Source: a virus. Taken from it: a DNA stretch of 64,000 nt. The notes below the pieces were generated by a model that did no database searches, was not told the DNA's origin, and saw only the letters and a list, made by a program, of their open reading frames with translations. The number at the start of each line of letters is the position of its first letter. The first letter of the stretch is position 1. The position numbers and the translations under genes are program-made. Location: positions 1 to 64,000 of the IMG/VR virus record IMGVR_UViG_3300050821_002540; one strand, written 5' to 3'. Shown here piece by piece: positions 43,345 through 53,500 of the stretch.

Positions 43345-44268
43345 TTAAACGGTGAACTTCTTGAATGTGCTGAACGGCGAGTTACCGGCCGACTGTGCCT
43401 GTACCCAGTAGGTGCCAGGGCCGGGAACCGGAATTGTCGCACTGTTGGTGTACACCACGACCGAGCCGCCGGGGATAATGGCACCTGGCTTGCCACCAGA
43501 GTCGGCGGCAACCATCACTCTGTAGTGAGGCGACTTGGTGTCGGTCAGATTGAACGTTACGCTGATCGGATGTACCGACACCGTAACAACGGGCACTGCG
43601 TACTGTCCAGACGGTGGCTTGACTACCGATGCCGGACGGGGCCACTGTCCAAAGTCAGGGTCGGTGACGGCGTTCTCACGGACATCGGTGTCCGAGCCGC
43701 CGATCGGTGCCGGGGCGTTGTTCTGGTACAGGACCGCACGGTGGTCGAGCAGGCCACCGGACCAGGCAATTGTCTGCCATGCCTTGGTGGCGAGCTTGGC
43801 ATCCATGACACGCTTAACGGTCCAGTACCCGCCGTACACGCCAACCTCATACGGGTACTTGAGGTTGTTGATTGCCTTGAAGTACTGACCGACCGGGCCG
43901 AGCTTGGCCATGGCGTTCGCCGGGGTGTCCGCAAGGGAGGGAGCATAGTCGGGCATGTCGTAGTCTACCGCAAAGTAGACTGCCATGCTCGGCGGGGCAT
44001 CCAGCTCGGCTAGCTGAGCCTTTGCCAGCTGTCCGTCGCTTGTTCCCTGAGAGGTGCCGTGCGCCGCCGCGTCCGGGGCATACTCGAATGACAGGAAGAT
44101 ACTAATTCCTGCCGCGAGGAGCGCCTTTGACTCTGGTGCTGACAGGTTCTTCCCGATAGAGCTGTACCCGGCTACCGAGTCCCAGCCGATGTACCTACCG
44201 ACAGCAGTCACCCCTGCCGAACGTAGCGTCTGGACTGACGGCCTCGCTACACTGTAGTCGATAATCAT
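43345..44268 (-). CDS. DUF1906 (Rv2525c-like) glycoside-hydrolase-type lysin
   Basis: 307 residues. GVTAVGRYIGWDSVAGYSSI, ALLAAGISIFLSFEYAPD, VYFAVDYDM and YEVGVYGGYWTVKRVMD follow the TIM-barrel DUF1906/GH25-like order. A beta-sandwich C-terminus (about 215-307, with PHYRVMVAADSGGKPG) may bind the wall. It has no signal peptide, so it needs the membrane proteins encoded downstream for release. It is a third cell-wall enzyme besides those at 36218 and 36984. Confidence 0.75.
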   Translation of the reverse strand: MIIDYSVARPSVQTLRSAGVTAVGRYIGWDSVAGYSSIGKNLSAPESKALLAAGISIFLSFEYAPDAAAHGTSQGTSDGQLAKAQLAELDAPPSMAVYFAVDYDMPDYAPSLADTPANAMAKLGPVGQYFKAINNLKYPYEVGVYGGYWTVKRVMDAKLATKAWQTIAWSGGLLDHRAVLYQNNAPAPIGGSDTDVRENAVTDPDFGQWPRPASVVKPPSGQYAVPVVTVSVHPISVTFNLTDTKSPHYRVMVAADSGGKPGAIIPGGSVVVYTNSATIPVPGPGTYWVQAQSAGNSPFSTFKKFTV

Positions 44269-44270
44269 GA

Positions 44271-44708
44271 CTACCTCTCCTTTGGTATTTCAGTTGCGTC
44301 TGGGCCTAGTTCCGATACTATTGCCTTTGCGACTTTCATCCGCTCGGCAAGCTCAAGAGTGAGCCGGCTTATCTTTGCCCTTGCGGTATCCATAGCAGCT
44401 ACCGTTTCCGGTCGTGCTGGTGCCCCATCCCTCTCGTGAAGTGCTACCATTTCAGCCATGGTGCCGAGGGCTAGCTGCGTCCCTTCCAGGTCCGACTGTA
44501 GCGACTCGGTAAGGGTGTGGTTCACAAGATCATGAATAACCGTGAGCCTGCGATTGGTGTCATTTGCCTGGCCCCGGAGCCGCCTTACCTGCCACAGCCC
44601 GAGGACGGCCGTGATGAGAAGGATGATAGCAGTGATGATGCCAGTTGTAGCGGAGATCTCACCAGCACTAGTCGATTGCGCAGCGGCATCTATAATGTTC
44701 ACGGGCAC
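44271..44708 (-). CDS. Membrane protein with coiled coil (holin-like)
   Basis: 145 residues. N-terminal hydrophobic segment (GIITAIILLITAVLGLW) after a short periplasmic start, then RRLRGQANDTNRRLTVIHDL and a long helix. The plan (one span near the N-terminus, cytoplasmic coiled coil) is common next to lysins in actinophages. Overlaps its neighbour by 10 bases. Confidence 0.6.
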   Translation of the reverse strand: MPVNIIDAAAQSTSAGEISATTGIITAIILLITAVLGLWQVRRLRGQANDTNRRLTVIHDLVNHTLTESLQSDLEGTQLALGTMAEMVALHERDGAPARPETVAAMDTARAKISRLTLELAERMKVAKAIVSELGPDATEIPKER

Positions 44709-44992
44709 TCCAGGTCATTGTACACGGAAGCTAGAGCTGCGTGTAGCTGCTGATCATACGCGCGAGCTGGATTTGTTGCTGGGTTTCCAGGAGGCGGCCT
44801 GAGTATTGCGATCTTATGGAATGACCCACAAATCCTCGCAACTTCCTGCTGGCTTGAGGCCCTCTGCTGGGACTGCTGCTGAGCGAACTGCTGCTTGAAC
44901 TGGCTTACCGAGTTGCGAGTTGACCATAGGTTGCCGATCCCTACAACCACCATGAGGGCAAGCAGTATTGAGATTATTACCTTTCCAATCAC
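44699..44992 (-). CDS. Membrane-anchored small protein
   Basis: 97 residues. VIISILLALMVVVGIGNLW is an N-terminal anchor, followed by a Gln-rich coiled coil (FKQQFAQQQSQQRASSQQEV) and two Cys. Outward orientation would resemble a spanin or holin partner; inference from topology only. Confidence 0.55.
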   Translation of the reverse strand: MIGKVIISILLALMVVVGIGNLWSTRNSVSQFKQQFAQQQSQQRASSQQEVARICGSFHKIAILRPPPGNPATNPARAYDQQLHAALASVYNDLECP

Positions 44993-45354
44993 GGGCCGTT
45001 CCTCCCGTTCGCTATCTGTTCCGAGATTATCTTGACTGATGTCTGAAGTTCACGGACAGTCATTTCCGTCCTTTGCACTGAATCCCTAAGCGAGGCCCCG
45101 GAATTGAGATGTACCTGGCTTGATATTTCCGAGGTTATCTTCTCAAGCCTGGCATTGCTGTCCTCGACTCTACTCAGCCTTTGCATAACCCCTGGACGTT
45201 CAGGCCTACCAGGGGCAGCTGCCTCCCCGTTGTAGTCATCGATGAAGTGCATCAGCGCCGACACTCCCTTCCACACCTTCCTTATGATCCATCCGATGAC
45301 GATGAACATAAACGTCGCGAGGGCTACTGCGGCTGAAATCCATTGTGGGTCCAC
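44989..45354 (-). CDS. DUF2746-like phage membrane protein (holin-like)
   Basis: 121 residues. VALATFMFIVIGWIIRKVW (about 9-27) is an N-terminal span; an inside coiled coil follows (LSRVEDSNARLEKITSEISS). The layout matches the DUF2746 proteins found near actinophage lysins. Overlaps the previous gene by ATGA. Confidence 0.6.
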   Translation of the reverse strand: MDPQWISAAVALATFMFIVIGWIIRKVWKGVSALMHFIDDYNGEAAAPGRPERPGVMQRLSRVEDSNARLEKITSEISSQVHLNSGASLRDSVQRTEMTVRELQTSVKIISEQIANGRNGP

Positions 45355-45364
45355 ATCAGCCTAT

Positions 45365-45709
45365 CTACTGGCCGGCCCATAGCGGGCTAAGTGCATTGTC
45401 GAAGTTGAACAAGATGGCACCAGTACCACCTGTCCCGCCTTGCTGGACTGTACCGAAGTAGGCACCAGCGATCGTGTTGAGGTAAGCAAGAGCATTTAGG
45501 GCCCACTGTGAGTCACTAATTCCACCAGGATTCTGTGGGTTAGCGGCACTGCTATACCCGAGTGCCTGCATAGCTGCTAGGCCCTGGCCCTGATTGTTAA
45601 TCTCGGTGTTCAGGTTCTTGATCTTGACGCATAGGTCCCTCAAAGAATGCGAGAAGTTTGTAAGATTCTGATCCATCGTGGCCGTACTTGCCTGGCTTCC
45701 TACACTCAC
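45365..45709 (-). CDS. Hypothetical late protein
   Basis: 114 residues. Helical N-terminus (SHSLRDLCVKIKNLNTEINN), then a Gly/Ala/Asn-rich C-terminus. No family recognised. Overlaps the upstream gene by ATGA; probably a minor virion part. Confidence 0.55.
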   Translation of the reverse strand: MSVGSQASTATMDQNLTNFSHSLRDLCVKIKNLNTEINNQGQGLAAMQALGYSSAANPQNPGGISDSQWALNALAYLNTIAGAYFGTVQQGGTGGTGAILFNFDNALSPLWAGQ

Positions 45710-46389
45710 GGGCCTATCCTTTCAAGCATGCTTCCGGAACACGTTATTGTTGGAGCGCCTGTTGTAGATGCCCAGGCCGCCATTATGTAGGCATTCGTTG
45801 ACACGGTAGTGTTTACCGTTATGGCATCATTATGCCCGTACGTAGGGACGGCAGTGCCAGAGTTCTGCTTGATATCCATATCGAGCGTATACTGAGCCGA
45901 GCCGCTAGATCCAGGAGTTGTTGCCTGGAATATCCCCCTTACCATCCAGCCAAAGCCAGCTGTTATTGAGCAGAAAGAAGAGGCGTAGGCTGCTGATGCC
46001 TGTTGCGAGTTGAAGCCGAACAGTGAGAATGTTATCCCCTGGGCTGTGCTGCCCTGTGACCCATTGCCCCATGCGCTAAGCCGGTAGATAGTATTCGTCT
46101 TCGCGTCATTTGCAGGTATTGTGTATGAGTTAGTGAGCCTTGTCGCAGTTGCCTGTGTTACGGTTACTGGAGAGCCGTCAGTGAGTGCGCATATCGCGTA
46201 TCCCTCAAACGCGAAGGATGGGATTAGCTGCGTCTCAGCGAAAACCTCAAGACCAAATCCAACCTGGACGTTGCCTGAGAATACTGCATTGCCGCCCTGG
46301 AAATTCTGCTGCATATGGGCTATCTGGCCACGAATATCGGCTATGTCGGCAAGAATCTGACTTGGGGTGTATGACTTTGCATTTACCAT
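45706..46389 (-). CDS. Structural protein of the tail or surface
   Basis: 227 residues. PSQILADIADIRGQIAHMQQ at the start is a short coiled coil, then a beta-rich body with ASAAYASSFCSITAGFGWMV and the C-terminal TTGAPTITCSGSMLERIG that is shared with 42091-42681. A short N-terminal coil plus beta body is typical of trimeric fibre tips. Confidence 0.6.
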   Translation of the reverse strand: MVNAKSYTPSQILADIADIRGQIAHMQQNFQGGNAVFSGNVQVGFGLEVFAETQLIPSFAFEGYAICALTDGSPVTVTQATATRLTNSYTIPANDAKTNTIYRLSAWGNGSQGSTAQGITFSLFGFNSQQASAAYASSFCSITAGFGWMVRGIFQATTPGSSGSAQYTLDMDIKQNSGTAVPTYGHNDAITVNTTVSTNAYIMAAWASTTGAPTITCSGSMLERIGP

Positions 46390-49300
46390 GATAGAGCCTC
46401 AGTAACTGGAACGCATATAAAGTAACCAATCTGGAATGTAACCGGGAACGTCCCGGTTGGCGTAGCTGTCAGGTACATAGTTGTCTGGAATGCTGTTGTA
46501 GTTACGCCAAGCGAGCCGAAGGACCATCCAGGACCAGCTAGCGTAATGTTTGTTCCAAAGAATCCACTTCCTCCGTCAGCACCCATATTGATAACAGCAC
46601 CAGGCGTGCCATTTATCGCCCAGTATATCATGTAGTTCGGATTACCAACACCAGGACCAGGAAGTACCGGGAATGTTGCCCCGGTAGCGTAGCCTCCATT
46701 AGCACTAGTTGTACACTGTAGGTAGTAGTTGTAAGGGGAGGCTATAGTACTTGTAACCAGGACAGAGCAGTTAGTTCCGGACCATGATCCGATAAGACCT
46801 GTATTCCAGAAATCACCAGATGTATCTATGTTTGTGGCGTACGGGACATACGGCACACCAGTCACATCAATCTCCCACTTGAATGCGTTCAATGACTCGT
46901 CAAGAGAGGACACTATCTGGTCTATATTACTTGACGGCATGAATGATGGGACATTGAATATATTGATCCTCTGCCCGTCATCAAGATTTGCCTGCTGGGC
47001 GAATAGTGAGGAAACCTCCGGCCTTGTCTGGTCAAGAGCAATTGACTTGTACCTGAAGTCATTAACTGTTCCAACGTCAAGCTTCCATGCAGCGCATTGT
47101 GCGAGCTGTGAGTCCGCATAAAAGTTTCCCGACAGCGAGTATGGGTAGTTACCTACACCGGCCGGTGGGGTAGCTACCGAGAGAGGGCCATTCTGTAGCT
47201 GTACATTAACCGAGCTGCCATTTATCCTTGAGAGAGTTATATTGTTTCTTAGCTGCTGCTGATCAAATACCGGCTGGATATTCTGCGCTACCTGGGCCGA
47301 CGTATAGTTGAGTGCTAGAGATGGGTCATTGTCAATCATTGCAACACGACTTACAAATTCAATACCACAGAACCATCTCGGCTCTACAAGAACACCACAG
47401 TCAACATCCTGTATCTGCTGCATTATACTCATAAAGGTATCGTCGGGCTGTGGACCCATCCTCACACCAATGCCTATTGAGACATTTCCAATAGCAAACT
47501 GCTGACCGGAGAACGTAGGCGTAGCGGTATTGTATACAGCAAGGTTCATAGATGTTGTGTTAGCGGGCACCAGACATTGCGTTATTGATATGGTGCCCGT
47601 AGAGAATGGTGATGGGAATGATACTGCTGACAAAAGCGTAGCGGTACCGTTTGTTGCACCATTGTTCTTGAAGTATGTAATTATTACATTGTAGTTGCCT
47701 GCCTGTCCGAGGGTGTTCAGGTCGATGTATGCACTAACGTACTGTCCGGCCGGGACGGGTATCTGAGGACTTGTCGCTATTGCACCTGACGCCGTACCGC
47801 TGTTGGCAATAAGAATGAAGTTACTCTCATACTCGCCATAGTCTTCACAGCTTGACAGGGTCGAGTTGCTACTAGTCCACCCACCAAGAGCAATTGTTGA
47901 GTACGTATTCTGGTACGGAAGGATACTATTCCAGTTCCAGTAACCATCCCCCTGATACGCACATCTTATGCCCTCTTCAGAGCATATCCTCTTGAACCTG
48001 TCTATTGCAAGTTCGCCGGCAAATCCTCCAAATGCCGGTGAAACTATCGCGACATATTCAAGTGCACCCTGAAGGACAATATGCCCTACAGCCGTATCCT
48101 GGATGTTCCCGTTCGGGTTGATGACAACTGAACTTATAGCACCAATAGATCCGGTGTACGGTATGATAATACCAATTGGAACAGCTGAATTAGGCGCAAC
48201 GGTAAAGATAGTACAGTTAACACTAGAGCCATTAACAGCAAGCTCCATACTGACAAGCCATGGCCCTGTGCCGTTAACTGGAGGCATAGCGCCAGTGCCG
48301 GTATCAAATATCAGCGAGCTTCCTGAATTGTACCCCCGAAGTCCGAACAGCCCACCACCAGACGACACGTAGTAGCACTCAATACGAGCAAGTGTCCCGC
48401 TTGCAACTATCCCCCTCGCGAGTACAGCTCCGTTTGGCATACCAGTAGCAGGAACGTTAGTTACAAATCTTAGGATAACATTGTTTGGCGTACTTACGCC
48501 AGCAAAGTTGATCGTTACCTGTCCTGATGCACCCTGTGCGCCGGGGCCATACTTGGGTGCATACTTATTCTGGTTGGAGCCAGATCCCCCACCGCCACCG
48601 GGAAATCCGCCAATACCTGCAAGGTTAGCTGTGTATGTCTTCAGGGCCGTCTGGAATGTCTCGCCCTTGCCGCCCTTACCACCACCGCTTACAGCCGTAG
48701 CCCCGGCACCACCACTATTGCCAGATGTACTACCGCCTGTCAGTCCGCCAGTAAAGGTACCGCCTGAGCCACCGCCTCCACCACCCCCACCGATTACATT
48801 GCCGATACCGCCATTGCCGCCATTATGGTGAACAGCAGACTGACTTCCTGTACCGCCATTAGTGGCGCTAACGCCGCTAGTCCCAGCCCCATGAGCGAGT
48901 GTGGTGACAGAGTCAGCCTGAAAGAAAGAGTTACCACCAGCTGCGCCCGAGTAGGCTGTTGTACCACTCGCCCTACCGCCCCCACCGCCAGCACCAACGG
49001 TCAGGTTGTAGTAGTTGCCAGGAGTTACCGCAACACTAGAGTCAGCAGCAGACTCTCCACCACCTCCAGCAATTACGTGAACGCCATTGCTGCCTCCTGC
49101 GCCACCTCCGGTTGCACTTACCGATGTAAGTGTTGTCGTCCCTCCTGGACATAGCCACTGGTAGTTCCCCGGAGTGTTCCATGTTACGGGGCCTCCCCAG
49201 CTTTGACTACCAGTATTGCCAGTCCATACACTACCATTCAGCTGCGGTATTGGATCGCTACCGGGAACACCACTATCAGATGAAAGGCCAGGAGTACCTG

Positions 49301-50537
49301 TCCATGTCATCGTTGAACCTCCAGATTCAATATTCTGGAAGTTAGTTGCCCCAGTTAGCTCCTCGCAAGGCCAGTATGCTATCGGAGTTGTTACATCAGT
49401 CTTCCTTGTATAGAACCTCTTCAGCGGAGATCCAATATTATTGCCCTGGATGTACCTGGTAAGAATCCCACTCGCGATTACATTGACGTATATGTAATTG
49501 CCAGTTGGGTCCCAGGAAGGTGGCCAGTTACTAACCTCACCTATAAACCTGTAGCCCGAGTATACAACTCCAGTAATAGACTGTGAATTGACACTGACGA
49601 ATATCCTGGTGTTGCCTGTGATATACGGGTAGAATGGACTACCTGAATTGTTCGGCGTAAATGCTCCGCCAGTATTGTTGAGCGTTAGCGTCATTGTTAC
49701 TGGGTTTATTGACTCCGTCTCACTTGGGCTTCCCCGCCCAGTAATTTGTATGTCGTTAGTCTGGTATACAAGTCCTGTTATGTCTGCCAGGGAACCATTG
49801 AGGAGAAGCTGTACCGTTACGCCAAGTGGATTAAGCGGGAATACTGGGTAGGTAGGAGCCACATACCAAGGGCCTACAAACCCAGAATCGAGTAGGGCAA
49901 GGTCATCAAAGTATAGCGATGGCTGGTTTATATTTGACGTGTTCCAGCCAAAAGTAATCTGGTTTACACTTCCGGAAACTCCAAAGGCACTCGCCGTATC
50001 GGTAAGCGTGTATGAAATTGTAGTGGTGTCAAATGCGGCAGCCTGGTAAACATTCACGGCAAGGGAAGCCGAGCCAGAACTACCACAGACAAGCTGCCAT
50101 TCAACTCTTGCCCAGCTATTAAGGGTCAGGGCTGATGCAGCCGTCTGCGTTACGGTCCCTCCAGGATTTACAATTGAAAGCTTTCCTGCAGTGTCATACC
50201 GTATGCCGCCGCCCGCCGTACCGGAGCTAGCAAACTTGACAATAAGATCTGATGTTGTGGCAACTGCTGTTGGATTTATGTAGAACCGGCCGTAAATAGT
50301 AGATACGGTACCGAGAGAGGTTGACCATCCAAAGTTACAAATACCACCGGAACCGCTTGTACTAACCTGCCCACTTAGCTCTCCATGAGCCTGCCTTGCT
50401 CCGGAGAACCTGTTATTTGTACCGCCAGCCACCGGGTTAATGATGTCAAATAGATCGTCAGTTCCGCTCCCGGAATTAACGCTTGATATAGCCAGGCCGT
50501 TAAAGCCATTCTCGAAGCCATTCTGAAGGTAGACCAT
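46383..50537 (-). CDS. Large minor tail protein with Gly-rich and LamG-like regions
   Basis: 1384 residues, the longest gene in the window. The N-terminal third contains a LamG/concanavalin-like part (FGWSTSLGTVSTIYGRFYIN, SLYFDDLALLD) and a tail-protein domain (EVSNWPPSWDPTGNYIYVNV, PIAYWPCEEL). A Gly-rich stretch in the middle (about residues 465-680, runs such as GGGGGGGGSGG) precedes a C-terminal minor-tail domain. Located directly after the tape measure gene, where distal tail and receptor-binding proteins lie. It probably forms the tail tip and binds host surface glycans. Confidence 0.7.
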   Translation of the reverse strand: MVYLQNGFENGFNGLAISSVNSGSGTDDLFDIINPVAGGTNNRFSGARQAHGELSGQVSTSGSGGICNFGWSTSLGTVSTIYGRFYINPTAVATTSDLIVKFASSGTAGGGIRYDTAGKLSIVNPGGTVTQTAASALTLNSWARVEWQLVCGSSGSASLAVNVYQAAAFDTTTISYTLTDTASAFGVSGSVNQITFGWNTSNINQPSLYFDDLALLDSGFVGPWYVAPTYPVFPLNPLGVTVQLLLNGSLADITGLVYQTNDIQITGRGSPSETESINPVTMTLTLNNTGGAFTPNNSGSPFYPYITGNTRIFVSVNSQSITGVVYSGYRFIGEVSNWPPSWDPTGNYIYVNVIASGILTRYIQGNNIGSPLKRFYTRKTDVTTPIAYWPCEELTGATNFQNIESGGSTMTWTGTPGLSSDSGVPGSDPIPQLNGSVWTGNTGSQSWGGPVTWNTPGNYQWLCPGGTTTLTSVSATGGGAGGSNGVHVIAGGGGESAADSSVAVTPGNYYNLTVGAGGGGGRASGTTAYSGAAGGNSFFQADSVTTLAHGAGTSGVSATNGGTGSQSAVHHNGGNGGIGNVIGGGGGGGGSGGTFTGGLTGGSTSGNSGGAGATAVSGGGKGGKGETFQTALKTYTANLAGIGGFPGGGGGSGSNQNKYAPKYGPGAQGASGQVTINFAGVSTPNNVILRFVTNVPATGMPNGAVLARGIVASGTLARIECYYVSSGGGLFGLRGYNSGSSLIFDTGTGAMPPVNGTGPWLVSMELAVNGSSVNCTIFTVAPNSAVPIGIIIPYTGSIGAISSVVINPNGNIQDTAVGHIVLQGALEYVAIVSPAFGGFAGELAIDRFKRICSEEGIRCAYQGDGYWNWNSILPYQNTYSTIALGGWTSSNSTLSSCEDYGEYESNFILIANSGTASGAIATSPQIPVPAGQYVSAYIDLNTLGQAGNYNVIITYFKNNGATNGTATLLSAVSFPSPFSTGTISITQCLVPANTTSMNLAVYNTATPTFSGQQFAIGNVSIGIGVRMGPQPDDTFMSIMQQIQDVDCGVLVEPRWFCGIEFVSRVAMIDNDPSLALNYTSAQVAQNIQPVFDQQQLRNNITLSRINGSSVNVQLQNGPLSVATPPAGVGNYPYSLSGNFYADSQLAQCAAWKLDVGTVNDFRYKSIALDQTRPEVSSLFAQQANLDDGQRINIFNVPSFMPSSNIDQIVSSLDESLNAFKWEIDVTGVPYVPYATNIDTSGDFWNTGLIGSWSGTNCSVLVTSTIASPYNYYLQCTTSANGGYATGATFPVLPGPGVGNPNYMIYWAINGTPGAVINMGADGGSGFFGTNITLAGPGWSFGSLGVTTTAFQTTMYLTATPTGTFPVTFQIGYFICVPVTEALSW

Positions 50538-53500
50538 TACTTGTTCCTACTTCCGAATGCCCTCTGTACGCTTCCGCCACCCTTATACCTAACAAAGTTT
50601 CTTATGAACTCGGCCATAAACTTCTCAAACTCGCTACTCCCGCCAACAACTTCAAATGTACCTCCGCCACTACCAGGACCAGAGTCGCGAGTTAGGTGCT
50701 CATACCCTCCGGTACCATTCATCATAATGTTAAGGCCAGGCTTGAGCCACCCGCCATTATCATACCAGTTCATAGCAGCCTCGTGCGCCGCCGCCCCGAT
50801 CGGGCCTCCATAAGTGGATGCCATATAGTTCCACATCCAGGCTATCTGTGTACGAGGGTCGGACTGTCCACCTGCCCATGCAGGCCAGGCAGCTACTGGC
50901 ATCTTGGAGAACGGGAGGGCCTGCGGAATACCATACGCCCCGGATGACGGGTTGGTGGCGAACTGGTTCCATCCAGACTCACGCATGGCCACATAGTTCC
51001 ATGCATTCCATACCGGACCTGATGCGTACTGCGGGTACATTGACTGTGCTAGGCGCGCGTTCTGATTCGGGGCCGCCGCTGGCGGGCCGCCGACAGTAGG
51101 ACCAGTAACCTGCTTTGTCGCAACCAGAGTGTTTGCGTATGACACAGCATCCTGGAGGAACTGACCGGCTGCGGAATTCCCAAATGACGGCCATGCACTA
51201 TTAATGAATGAGCTCTCATTATTTCCGGCCCAGTCAGTAAGACCGCTCATACCACCGATAACTCCGCCACTCGCGAAGCCGGGCACCCCCATCTGCTTGA
51301 ACAGCCATGCATACTTCTTTGTCTTGTCCTTATCAATAACGGCCTCACCACGCTCAAGCATAGCGGGCCATTCATCCCCTCCACCAAAGCCAGGTACCTT
51401 ACCGCCTCCTGAGTAGAAGCTCAGGGCACCAAGCTTCTTCAGAACTGAGCCAAGACTCTCGCGAGCCTGGACGGTACCGGAGCCGCTGGCATGAACACCT
51501 ACATTGACCGTCTTGCCATGTAGCCTATCGACCGAACCTTGAAGATTGTTGACAAAGTTCTTTGCATCAGTAGCTGAAAGCCCTGTCTTCTCAAGATCCG
51601 CTATCAGCTGATCACGAGCCGACTTAAAGGCATTGCTATTTATGCCCTGATGGATAATTGCATCCGTCATATTGCTTATGGCTGTCTGTGCTCCGGATGC
51701 CTTAAACAATGACGCCTGGAACGCTGCAACAAGATCGTTGTTAAGTACTCCAGCCAGGCCACCGACCTTAATCGTTGACTTATCGACAATAGCATTCATC
51801 CCTGTCAGGGACGTACCGTTCTGTCCCACCCACTTGTTTAGATTCTGAAGACTTACGGTACCGGGACCGAGAGCATTATTGATGAATGCAATAATGGTGT
51901 CCCTGGCGGTGAGGTTGCTGCCAGCATACGTCAGCATCTCTGCAGACTGGGTGGCAATTACGGTCGTTAGGTCCTTCTGACTTATTCCCTGCTGCGTAAG
52001 CGAGTCGGAAAGCTTCTGTGCTGCAGGTATAACTGTCGTGTATAGGTCACTGGCAAGCGTTAGGCTCTGTGAGTTGAATCCAGTCAGTGATGCACCGGAT
52101 ACCTGAGCATCCTTACCCATTTGCAGAATACCCTGCTGGAATGAGATGAATGCCTGCTGACCGCCAAGCAGCACATTTATGAGGTTGTCTTCGGCCGTAG
52201 TTACGTTCTGGAGGGCAGGAAGAGTCTCCTGCATAAATTCATTACGCTGGGCATTGGCAGCAGCAGCCTGTCGCCCAGTACCGATCGCGAGGGCGTTCTG
52301 GGCATCCGCCGCTGCCTTGGCCTGAATGATAAGGCCAGGTAGTGTCTGCGCAGTAGCGTTCAGGATGTCATTGGATGTTATGCCGGCAGCAGCTAGGAGC
52401 GAAGTGTTACCGCCCGCCGCCTTCAGTACCTGGCTGTAATTGCTCATGTCCTTCTGAAGGACAGGAAGGAGAGCATGGTTGTCATTGAGGACGGTGCCAA
52501 GCCTCTGTGCATTTGCCACGTAGGTGAATGTACCGATAAGCTCCTTAGCTTGCGCTACGGTTAGCTGGCCGTGACTTGCTGCCGCCTCCTTTACGGCAGC
52601 CGCCTGGTCATTAAGTGTCTTGACGTACGTACCGCCACCAACATCAAGAGCATTTTGCGCTGAATTTACTGCTGCTACAGCATCCCTGTACTGAATTAGG
52701 AGGTTGATACCAAGCTGATTTACAGGAACCTGTCCAAGGAACTTCTGTGTAGCAGTGACCATTTCATTAGTGGCATCCTTGCTCCTTACAAGCCAGTAAA
52801 CAAGAGCACCGATACCGGCTGCGGCAAGGGCCGCCCACCCAACAATACTAAGTGCACTTATTGAGGTGAATGCCCCTTCAAGTGCCCAGCTCGAAGCTGC
52901 GGCATAGTCGGCTGCGGCACCAAGAGTGAACAGCACACGGATAAGCTGAACAACACCCTGTCCGATCATCTGAAGGCCGGTAAAGAACTGTGCTGCATCA
53001 AATAGGAGGAAGTTAGCATTTACAAGGCCAAGCGGGATGAGGAGCCTAGCGAATGCGTTTGTTGTGTACAGAACTGCGCTTGCCGCGAGTCCGAGCCATA
53101 GTGCGGCGCCATGGAAAACAAGGAAGCCGTTAAGTATGTCCTGGAATATATGACTTGCACTTAGCGCCTCAAGTGCACCAGTAACGCCAACTACAGCATG
53201 AAGAAGGATCTGTGCATATCCAGGAACAACCTTCAGCAAGTTGCCTACGGTGCCAAAGATGTTAGCGACTACCTCGCCAATCATGGCAACGTCCTTTGGA
53301 CCATCCTTGAGGAATGTCCCAAGTCCGCCACTAACAAGGGCACTCGTTGCCCTAGCCCCGAGGATTTCCAGCTGCCGTCCGGTTGCATCAATGATCGGCG
53401 GGAGCTTGCCGGTATTAGCGCCAACAACAGCAAGAGCATCACCAAATAGCTGGATGGTATACGGCTTTGCTGCATCCTCAAGCTTGTGCATGCCATCGGT

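Noticed and set aside
43342-44013. 223-codon + strand frame opposite the DUF1906 gene
   Set aside because: Arg/Gly/Val-rich text with no motifs; the minus strand carries recognisable TIM-barrel motifs.
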